A stretch of 7,325 bases of DNA from positions 1 through 7,325 of the forward strand of contig NHCT01000048.1 in assembly GCA_002167605.1 (NCBI GenBank), in the 5' to 3' direction. Within the stretch, counting starts at the first letter, position 1. The number at the start of each line of letters is the position of its first letter. A program made the position numbers and the translations under genes. The notes beneath the pieces are model-generated. The model did no database searches. It saw only the letters and a program-made list of their open reading frames with translations, and was not told the DNA's origin. The stretch is from Verrucomicrobia bacterium TMED40 (GTDB lineage Bacteria; Verrucomicrobiota; Verrucomicrobiia; Opitutales; Seribacteraceae). Below, piece after piece: positions 1 to 5,230 of the stretch.

Positions 1-719
1 TAATCAGTCCCGCCTGTGGGCAGGCAACCTTCGGCTATGTCATCGAGGCAATCGACGCCTGCCTTGCCCAAAGCGTCCATGCGGTGGTCACCTGCCCGGC
101 CAACAAGGAGGCTTTGCAATCCGCAGGCGTTCCCCACCCCGGACACACGGAGATTTTTGCCGAGCGGACCCAAACTGAAAAATTCTGCATGGCCTTTCTA
201 TCCGACAAGATCAATTGCAGCTTGGTCACGGTGCATGCGGGGTATGAGCAGGTTCCGGGCTTATTGAATGAACGAAGAATTGCAGAGGTCATTGAGCTTA
301 CGCGTGAGACCCATAAAAAATTGCTGGGGAAGGAGCCGAGGATCGCGGTGTGTGGGCTTAATCCCCACGCTGGGGAAAACGGGATGTTCGGAAACCGGGA
401 AGAGGAAGGTATCATCCAACCCGCAATTGACGCAATGCGCGCAGAGGGTTGCGATATCGTGGGTCCTCTCCCACCCGATACCGCCTTCACCGAGACCCAA
501 AGACGGCAAACCGATGCTTACGTCTGCATGTATCACGACCAGGGCCTGATTCCAGTTAAGGCGATTGCCTTCGAATCGGCGGTGAATGTCACCCTGGGCT
601 TACCCATTGTTCGCACCTCCGTGGATCATGGCACCGCGTTTGACATTGCCTGGCAGGGCAAGGCGGATTCCCGCAGCCTAAAGTCAGCGGTCCGGCTTGC
701 CTCCCGCTTGGCGATCTAG
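1..719 (+). CDS. pdxA: PdxA-family 4-phospho-hydroxyacid dehydrogenase, C-terminal part (5' end outside window)
   Basis: The frame is open from base 3 to the TAG at 717-719 and gives 238 residues. The family is about 330 long, so roughly the first 90 residues lie upstream of the window. PdxA oxidises 4-phosphooxy-L-threonine with NAD(P) in cytoplasmic pyridoxal phosphate synthesis. Visible motifs, in order, are TCPANKEAL, PGHTEIFAE (substrate-binding His-Thr), VTVHAG, GLNPHAGENG, MYHDQGL and RTSVDHGTAFDIA. The histidines of VTVHAG, NPHAGE and MYHDQG correspond to the three divalent-metal ligands of E. coli PdxA, and all are present, so the enzyme should be active. A Trp replaces the usual Gly in the DIAG segment (DIAWQGKAD), a minor deviation. 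Paralogues of the family (PdxA2/DtnP) act on 4-phospho-D-threonate or D-erythronate in sugar-acid catabolism. The fragment alone cannot exclude that role, and the nearby dehydrogenase remnant keeps it open. The family call is firm; the exact substrate is less so. Confidence 0.93.
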   Translation, partial: ISPACGQATFGYVIEAIDACLAQSVHAVVTCPANKEALQSAGVPHPGHTEIFAERTQTEKFCMAFLSDKINCSLVTVHAGYEQVPGLLNERRIAEVIELTRETHKKLLGKEPRIAVCGLNPHAGENGMFGNREEEGIIQPAIDAMRAEGCDIVGPLPPDTAFTETQRRQTDAYVCMYHDQGLIPVKAIAFESAVNVTLGLPIVRTSVDHGTAFDIAWQGKADSRSLKSAVRLASRLAI

Positions 720-747
720 GAAAACTCTATAAGACCCCCATCCTTTC

Positions 748-2118
748 ATGGCAAAAGTCATCTTTCTTTTCACACTTCAAACCTTGGCAATGATTCAAGG
801 GTTTTCGCAACCACCCCTATTGCGAGACTTCATGGGCATCAACGGACATTTTCATTTCGACCCAAACCAATACGCACAAACCTGCAGACTTGCCCGCAAT
901 TACCATAACCTAAATTGGGACGTAAAAAAGCCCGGTGATCCCATCACCTTTCCCCTGTGCGTAAATAAAGTGAATTGGAAGACTCACGTATACGGCAAAT
1001 GGATAAGCGGGGGCTTCGAGAACAGTCTCTGCGCCATGTTCGGATCCTTTGGGGAGAGCAACAAGGATTATATATCACTGTGGAAAGGTCAGGAGGATTG
1101 GTGCTTTGAATACGGCAAGTCCATGGCGAGCTACTTCGGTCCCTCAGGGAATGAAAAACTAATCACTTCCATTGAGATCGATAATGAACCGGGCAATGAT
1201 TTCGACGACCCCCTGTATCAATCCATTTTTCGGAGCATGGCCAGAGGGATTCGGGCGGGAGATCCGAAAATCAAAATTGTTACTTGCACCGCCCACGCCC
1301 ACCAAGCCGACAAATATTCCAAGGACCTACGAGAGACTTTTTCCGACCCCCAAATCCTCGAGCTTTTCGATGTGATCAACGTGCACACTTACGCCCAACT
1401 GGAAAAAGGCTTAACTAAAAGTCCTTGGACAAGAACCTACCCCGAGGGGGAAGACACGACCTATCTTGAGGTGATTGAGGAGACGATTCAATGGAGGGAT
1501 CATCATGCTCCCGGCAAGGAGATTTGGATAACTGAATTCGGTTATGACTCCTGCACCCCAAGGGTTATGGCCAATCGAACGGGGTGGTTTGAAAAACTGG
1601 ACTGGCGTGGAGTTACGGACCTTCAGCAGGCTCAGTATTTGATTCGCTCCTTTTTGCTGTTTTCCTCCATGAAGGTGGATCGTGCCTATCTCTACTTTTT
1701 CGACGATAAGGATGAGCCACAAGTTCACGGATCGTCCGGTATCACCAGAAACGGAAAACCAAAGCCCAGTTTTCATGCAGTTAGTCAACTCTACCAAACC
1801 CTTGGTGACTACCGGTTCTCACGGATCGTCCAAAAAAATAGCCAGCTCTACCTGTTCGAATTCTTGAAGGGAAAGGACAGGGATCAGGTTTGTTGGGTAG
1901 CTTGGTCACCCACTGGTTTTCGATCGGATCAAAAAGTCAAAAAAAACCACCGGGCAACTGAGATCACACTCGCTGATCTGCCCTCAAAACCAGATCGCCT
2001 GCTCGCTATGCAAACCTCCGGGGAAAGTGAGCCAAAAGACTTCGTTTCAACTTCGGGCTCCATCACATTCGAACTCAGCGAAAGCCCGGTGTATCTGTTC
2101 TTTGAACCGAAGCAGTGA
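748..2118 (+). CDS. Secreted clan GH-A-like glycoside hydrolase, substrate unknown
   Basis: This gene encodes 456 residues. Residues 1-20 look like a signal peptide: Lys3, then a hydrophobic stretch, then a likely cut near GFS-Q, so the enzyme probably acts in the periplasm or outside the cell. The body looks like a (beta/alpha)8 barrel of clan GH-A (GH5/GH39/GH10-like). IEIDNEPG holds the likely acid/base Glu147 after Asn146, INVHTY (His213) marks a middle strand, and IWITEFGYDS holds the likely nucleophile Glu263. Residues from about 355 to the end (YLFEFLKG, WVAWSPTG, ITFELSESPVYLFFE) resemble the small beta-sandwich that often follows such barrels. The early segment MGINGHFHFDP...RNYHNLNWDV resembles uncharacterised PVC-group glycosidases, from memory. 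The ATG at 748 gives a proper signal peptide, but no good Shine-Dalgarno precedes it; GGAAAA overlapping the pdxA stop is too distant. It lies 28 bp after pdxA and may be cotranscribed. I cannot name a GH family or substrate. Confidence 0.82.
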   Translation: MAKVIFLFTLQTLAMIQGFSQPPLLRDFMGINGHFHFDPNQYAQTCRLARNYHNLNWDVKKPGDPITFPLCVNKVNWKTHVYGKWISGGFENSLCAMFGSFGESNKDYISLWKGQEDWCFEYGKSMASYFGPSGNEKLITSIEIDNEPGNDFDDPLYQSIFRSMARGIRAGDPKIKIVTCTAHAHQADKYSKDLRETFSDPQILELFDVINVHTYAQLEKGLTKSPWTRTYPEGEDTTYLEVIEETIQWRDHHAPGKEIWITEFGYDSCTPRVMANRTGWFEKLDWRGVTDLQQAQYLIRSFLLFSSMKVDRAYLYFFDDKDEPQVHGSSGITRNGKPKPSFHAVSQLYQTLGDYRFSRIVQKNSQLYLFEFLKGKDRDQVCWVAWSPTGFRSDQKVKKNHRATEITLADLPSKPDRLLAMQTSGESEPKDFVSTSGSITFELSESPVYLFFEPKQ

Positions 2119-2129
2119 CTTCCCAGCCT

Positions 2130-2301
2130 CTCCGCCAAATCACTGGGAAACGAGGCAAGTGTTCCCTCTTAGCCCTGAAGTTCTTCAAAGGCTCCCGTCC
2201 ATCCGATTGAAAAAGTAAGTCGGGCACCAGCCTCGATCAAATGCGAGCCATGGGCTTAGTCATACTGCCGAGACCGATGAATCCAAACTGAGCTTATCCA
2301 T
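2130..2301 (-). pseudogene. Decayed N-terminal remnant of a beta-hydroxyacid dehydrogenase (HIBADH / GarR / LtnD family)
   Basis: Reading leftward from ATG at 2301-2299, three frames join into one recognisable N-terminus. ATG GAT AAG CT gives MDKL. After one missing base, the frame from 2290 reads QFGFIGLGSMTKPMAR, the GxGxxxxPMA dinucleotide-binding motif of this family. A stop (TGA, 2239-2237) follows. One missing base at about 2241 would restore MARNLIEAG, and that frame reads LIEAGARLTF and then GAFEELQG. TAA at 2171-2169 interrupts it, and EGTLASFPSDLAE follows to about 2130. This matches about the first 57 of roughly 290 residues; nothing of the rest is visible before the glycosidase gene ends at 2118. 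A good Shine-Dalgarno (GAGAGGT, 2313-2307) still stands 5 bases before the ATG, so this was once a real gene start. The family reduces or oxidises 3-hydroxy acids such as 3-hydroxyisobutyrate, tartronate semialdehyde or threonate. I see nothing in 2302-2391 apart from that ribosome-binding site. Confidence 0.8.
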
Positions 2302-2302
2302 G

Positions 2303-2320
2303 CTGTACCTCTCAAGTCAT
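2303..2320 (-). promoter_or_regulatory. Relic Shine-Dalgarno site of the dehydrogenase remnant
   Basis: Read on the minus strand, GAGAGGT (2313-2307) lies five bases before the ATG at 2301-2299. It is the best Shine-Dalgarno match I found in the window. It supports 2301 as the ancestral start and suggests the decay is fairly recent. Confidence 0.5.
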
Positions 2321-2391
2321 CAAAATGGTTCTCTACTTTTTCTTGTGGGTTCAGTTTCAGGATAACACTTCCAAACCTCAACGCAAAGCCT

Positions 2392-3615
2392 TCACAGTTG
2401 GCCTAATGCAAAGGATAAAACACCAAGGAGAACTACAATAAATGGAGCGGGTAATTTCCTAAGGCTCAGGCAGGCAACCGTGAGCAATAAGTACCCGAGG
2501 GACGACGGAACCTCGGCGAGAACCAGGACCACTTGAACCAAAGCTCCTCCCACCAATCCGCCAGCCGTCGCATTCAGTCCGTTCAATGCTTTTCCCGCCC
2601 AAGTGAGATTCCGGAGCCGACCCCAAATTGGATAAACGAAAAAAAGCAAAAGTGTGCCCGGTAAAAAGATCGCAAGCCCCGATATCGCTGCGCCAAGAGC
2701 TTGCCGTCCGCTCCCACCAGTCACCTCGGACAATCCCCCGGCGTAGGCGGCGAAGGAAAACATGGGACCTGGCAATGCCTGAACCAAGCCGAATCCCCCA
2801 AGAAACTGATCGGTGGTCAGGAACTCCCCATGATCCACCAATTCTTGTTGCATCACGGGCACCACAACTTGACCTCCTCCGAACACCAAATAACCAAAGC
2901 GGTAAAAACGTTCGAAGGCACCAACCAAGGAATCGGTCGAAAACTGAAGGGCAATCGTACTCATTCCAGCGAATGCAACAAACAGCATGAAAAGACCCCA
3001 TGGAATTCGGGTCGGTGAAAATTCGGAGTCTCCCCCTTTTTCCGGAGCCTTTCCCAAAATCGCCGCCAACAGCCCTCCTGACGCAAGGATTAGGGGAATG
3101 GCCCAGGGAGAGTTGGCCAGAAGTACGACTGCGAAACCCTGCCCCCACAGTGCCAATGTCAATAAATCGGAAATTACCTTCTTCCCAATTTGCCAAGTCG
3201 CCCAGGCGATGAAACCACCCGCCATAGGGACCAAAAAGGATAACCAATCAGGCCAACGACCATCCGAACCCAGCCCATAGGGTAAAAAGGACAGAGCTCC
3301 CATCACGATGATCATGGGCATCGCCCAAACCAGTAAAGTAAGGCTTGCCAGACGTCGGCCCCCTTTTTCCAAGCCAATTCCGGTGATCACCTGCGTGCTA
3401 GTGGGGCCAGGGAGAAAACTGCAAAGAGCCATCCACTCCATCAGCGATTTTTCAGTGAGGTATTTCTTCTTCTTGACGAGTCGCTCCAAGAAAACGCCCA
3501 AATGAGCCTCAGGGCCGCCAAAAGCAACCAGAGAGCACATAAAAACATCCTTTAGAAATGTTGAGGTAGAGAACGGAATTCCTTCCGTTTCCTCAAGGTC
3601 TTTTGAATCGCTCAC
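2392..3615 (-). CDS. chrA: ChrA-family chromate/anion transporter (two CHR domains)
   Basis: This 407-residue inner-membrane protein has the long, two-domain architecture of the CHR family, which exports chromate by proton-motive force in characterised members. Domain 1 shows FGGPEAHLGVFLERLV (residues 32-47) and PGPTSTQ (69-75). Domain 2 repeats the pattern with FGGGQVVVP (245-253) and PGPMFSFAAYAGG (282-294). A charged cytoplasmic linker of about 15 residues (near 190-204) separates them. Hydrophobic segments run through both halves. The start is GTG at 3615-3613, whose GTGA overlaps the TGA stop of the upstream channel gene, so translation is probably coupled; there is no obvious Shine-Dalgarno. 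It is the last gene of the arsR-arsC-channel operon. That placement suggests ArsR control and leaves open a substrate other than chromate, such as another oxyanion. No chromate-specific regulator (chrB) or reductase is visible here. Family assignment is secure; substrate is inferred. Confidence 0.93.
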   Translation of the reverse strand: MSDSKDLEETEGIPFSTSTFLKDVFMCSLVAFGGPEAHLGVFLERLVKKKKYLTEKSLMEWMALCSFLPGPTSTQVITGIGLEKGGRRLASLTLLVWAMPMIIVMGALSFLPYGLGSDGRWPDWLSFLVPMAGGFIAWATWQIGKKVISDLLTLALWGQGFAVVLLANSPWAIPLILASGGLLAAILGKAPEKGGDSEFSPTRIPWGLFMLFVAFAGMSTIALQFSTDSLVGAFERFYRFGYLVFGGGQVVVPVMQQELVDHGEFLTTDQFLGGFGLVQALPGPMFSFAAYAGGLSEVTGGSGRQALGAAISGLAIFLPGTLLLFFVYPIWGRLRNLTWAGKALNGLNATAGGLVGGALVQVVLVLAEVPSSLGYLLLTVACLSLRKLPAPFIVVLLGVLSFALGQL

Positions 3616-4250
3616 TTCTGCGATTCGAAAAATGTCTTATAAACAAAAAGGGCAAGAAAAGCACCTATGATTTGGGCCACACAAAAGTGTAAAATATCAT
3701 TGGTGGAAATTCCGGCAAAGGTATTGGAAAAGGATCTGCCAATCGTTCCCGCAGGGTTGGCAAAGGAAGTCGAGGAGGTAAACCAATAAGCTGCCCCAAT
3801 GTAGGCTGCCACCGTTAGAGCTACCTTTTCCTTGGATGACAATAAAATGACCATCAGCAAGCCAAAGGTGGCAAGTATTTCACTGACAAACAAATGGGTA
3901 CCACTCCTTGGCTTTTCCGAAAAGTAAACGGGATCCAATTCAAAAATATAATTGGCAAGCATCACCCCAAGGATAGCTCCGGAAATTTGGAGAATAATAA
4001 AAATGGTGCACACCTGTGTTGTTATTTCTTTCCTTACCAGCATGACCATGGAGACCACCGGATTGAAGTGTGAGCTGTGTTCTCCAAAAATGGTAATCAG
4101 GAAATAAAGGGCAAATACGGTGGCCAGGGTATTAGCGAGCAGAGTCAGGGAATCATTGGAACTCAGGTTTTGTCCCATGATTCCCGAACCCACCACCGTA
4201 CAAAACAGAAAGGCCGTGCCTAAGAGTTCAGAAAAATACTTGGATTTCAT
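3612..4250 (-). CDS. Aquaporin/MIP-family channel of the arsenic operon (AqpS-like arsenite channel)
   Basis: This 212-residue membrane protein has the MIP layout of about six hydrophobic segments and two half-helices. The N-terminal helix starts SELLGTAFLFCTVVGSG. The first pore motif is NPV rather than NPA (Asn63-Pro64-Val65, in HFNPVVSMVML). The second is a regular NPA (165-167, in SFANPAGTIGRSFSNTFAGI). Gly168 sits where water-selective aquaporins carry the selectivity-filter Arg, implying a wider pore. The SFANPA..IGRS..NTFAGI segment resembles arsenic-linked channels such as Sinorhizobium meliloti AqpS, which lets arsenite flow out down its gradient after ArsC reduces arsenate. The gene starts 9 bases after the arsC stop and overlaps the chrA start. 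No strong Shine-Dalgarno precedes the ATG at 4250-4248. The MIP family call is firm; transport of arsenite is inferred from the operon and the pore motif. Confidence 0.9.
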   Translation of the reverse strand: MKSKYFSELLGTAFLFCTVVGSGIMGQNLSSNDSLTLLANTLATVFALYFLITIFGEHSSHFNPVVSMVMLVRKEITTQVCTIFIILQISGAILGVMLANYIFELDPVYFSEKPRSGTHLFVSEILATFGLLMVILLSSKEKVALTVAAYIGAAYWFTSSTSFANPAGTIGRSFSNTFAGISTNDILHFCVAQIIGAFLALFVYKTFFESQK

Positions 4251-4259
4251 TTCAGTAAA

Positions 4260-4709
4260 TTATTTCTCCCCCAAAGATTCGGGTAACGTAAGGATATACT
4301 CTTTGATTTCATCACGCACTTTTCGATAACAATCCAATTGAGCCTCTTCGGATCCACCTTGTTCAGCCAATTCCTTTGCCATCTTTGGAGGATCCGGAAA
4401 TCCACTGTGTACCACCTTACAATTTGCGGGAAAGACAGGACAGGTTTCATGAGCATGCCCACAAACGGTAACCACCACATCAAGCTGTGTATCCGCAAAG
4501 TCGCGAATATTTTCTGATTTTTGCTTAATCACATCAACCCCCGCCTCAGCCATGACCTTGACCATATGCGGGTTAAGCCCATGCGTTTCTATTCCTGCGG
4601 AGAAGGCTTCAATAGAATCCCCCTTAAGCTGGCGTGTCCAACCTTCCGCCATCTGACTTCGGCAGGAATTGCCGGTGCATAAATAAAGAAGTTTTAGTTT
4701 TTCAGTCAT
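4260..4709 (-). CDS. arsC: Arsenate reductase, thioredoxin-type (low-molecular-weight phosphatase fold)
   Basis: This cytoplasmic enzyme of 149 residues reduces arsenate to arsenite. The N-terminal P-loop is CTGNSCRSQ, with nucleophile Cys11 and Arg17 spaced as CX5R. The relay cysteines Cys83 and Cys90 lie in VCGHAHETC, seven residues apart, as Cys82/Cys89 do in the Staphylococcus pI258 enzyme. FPDPP supplies the general acid Asp106. This Cys triad marks the thioredoxin-coupled class rather than the glutaredoxin-coupled E. coli R773 class, and rules out a plain tyrosine phosphatase. Length is slightly above the usual 130-140 residues because of a C-terminal helix ending LPESLGEK. ATG at 4709-4707 is 15 bases after the arsR stop; the AT-rich gap has no clear Shine-Dalgarno. 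The product arsenite would leave through the channel encoded immediately downstream. Confidence 0.96.
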   Translation of the reverse strand: MTEKLKLLYLCTGNSCRSQMAEGWTRQLKGDSIEAFSAGIETHGLNPHMVKVMAEAGVDVIKQKSENIRDFADTQLDVVVTVCGHAHETCPVFPANCKVVHSGFPDPPKMAKELAEQGGSEEAQLDCYRKVRDEIKEYILTLPESLGEK

Positions 4710-4724
4710 TTTATTTATTTAGGT

Positions 4725-5099
4725 TTAGCAACACGAAAGAGTTGCCTGTTTTTCTCTCTGACGATTCCTCAGTTCAATCGGGGTACATGAAGTTACTTTT
4801 TCCAATCGCTTCAGATCCTCCAGTAGTTCTGAATCTTCTGAAATTTTTCTTTCTATCCATTTCATGAGAGTGTTGAGATCCTCATCTTGCTGATCGAGCG
4901 AGTAGTGGACCCATCTCCCATCCTTCCGGTTTTTGACAATTTTGGCTTTACTGAGTGCGTTCAAATGATTCGAGGCCGTGGCACCACTAACGCCAAGCCA
5001 TTCATTGATTTGACATACACACAACTCTTTTCTTTTCAGTAAGGAAGCCACAATCCGAAAGCGGTTACGGTCGCCCAGTGCTCTAAATAAATTATTCAA
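4725..5099 (-). CDS. arsR: ArsR/SmtB-family arsenic-responsive repressor
   Basis: This is a 124-residue winged-helix DNA-binding repressor. FRALGDRNRFRIVASLL opens the fold, and the recognition helix region reads LGVSGATASNHLNAL (residues 35-49). The wing follows with KNRKDGRWVHYSL. ELCVCQ carries Cys27 and Cys29, matching the first two As(III)-binding cysteines of the R773 ArsR ELCVCDLC motif. The third cysteine of that motif is absent. Further cysteines lie at 105 and in a terminal Cys123-Cys124 pair. The tail after residue 80 (helical and charged) is longer than in minimal ArsR proteins. The start is TTG at 5099-5097, because an in-frame TGA lies seven codons upstream with no ATG or GTG between; a weak AGAG precedes it. 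It is the first gene of the ars operon, and the perfect inverted repeat just upstream is its likely operator, giving autorepression relieved by arsenite. Confidence 0.94.
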   Translation of the reverse strand: MNNLFRALGDRNRFRIVASLLKRKELCVCQINEWLGVSGATASNHLNALSKAKIVKNRKDGRWVHYSLDQQDEDLNTLMKWIERKISEDSELLEDLKRLEKVTSCTPIELRNRQREKQATLSCC

Positions 5100-5106
5100 G
5101 TAAATC

Positions 5107-5135
5107 TCTATATTTAGTCATCCGACTAAATGCAA
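5107..5135 (-). promoter_or_regulatory. Candidate promoter of the ars operon
   Basis: On the minus strand TTGCAT (5135-5130) is followed after 17 bases by TATAGA (5112-5107), each 4/6 to the sigma70 hexamers. Transcription would then begin almost at the TTG start codon, giving a near-leaderless message. An alternative is TTGTCA (5157-5152) with a poor -10 at 5134-5129 and a leader of about 20 bases. In either case the inverted repeat overlaps the promoter. Confidence 0.3.
5112..5131. promoter_or_regulatory. Perfect inverted repeat, probable ArsR operator
   Basis: ATTTAGTC and GACTAAAT flank the four bases ATCC, a perfect 8-bp dyad 12 bases upstream of the arsR start codon. Dimeric ArsR proteins bind such AT-rich dyads over their own promoter. 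It lies exactly between the candidate -35 and -10 of the minus-strand promoter. It is also about 20 bases upstream of the candidate plus-strand -35, so bound repressor could affect both directions. Binding is inferred from position and symmetry. Confidence 0.6.
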
Positions 5136-5139
5136 TCAT

Positions 5140-5157
5140 CTACCATGTTTATGACAA
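5140..5157 (-). promoter_or_regulatory. Weak PhoB-box-like sequence
   Basis: The minus strand reads TTGTCATAAACATGGTAG. Against the enterobacterial Pho box (CTGTCAT, an A/T-rich spacer, CTGTCAY) the first half matches 6/7 and the spacer fits, but the second half keeps only TG and A. It points toward the ars operon and overlaps the candidate -35 elements of both directions. Chance occurrence is quite possible. Confidence 0.18.
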
Positions 5158-5180
5158 CCAACGCCCGATTTACCTAAAAT
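5151..5180 (+). promoter_or_regulatory. Candidate sigma70-like promoter of the glycosyltransferase-plcP operon
   Basis: ATGACA (5151-5156, 5/6 to TTGACA) and TAAAAT (5175-5180, 5/6 to TATAAT) are separated by 18 bases. Transcription would start near 5187, leaving a leader of about 44 bases before the ATG at 5231. It is the best hexamer pair I found on this strand in the 131-bp interval. Confidence 0.4.
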
Positions 5181-5230
5181 CATTACATTCTACGGGGGAA
5201 ATTGGCGCAAAACTAAGATAAATTTGAAAA

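Noticed and set aside
35..490. Open minus-strand frame opposite pdxA
   Set aside because: The opposite strand carries conserved PdxA motifs throughout; this is a mirror frame with no family resemblance.
1411..1797. Open minus-strand frame opposite the glycosidase
   Set aside because: It lies inside a gene with catalytic motifs in the plus frame and shows no motif or ribosome-binding site of its own.
2120..2149. Inverted repeat TTCCCAG...CTGGGAA just after the glycosidase stop, a possible terminator
   Set aside because: The 7-bp stem has a 16-base loop and no T-run on either side. Much of it is remnant coding sequence (SFPSDLAE), so I do not call a terminator.
2459..3247. Long open minus-strand frame inside chrA, 262 codons
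   Set aside because: It overlaps the chrA coding frame completely. Its translation is Arg/Gly/Ser-rich with no recognisable motif, while the chrA frame has clear family motifs.
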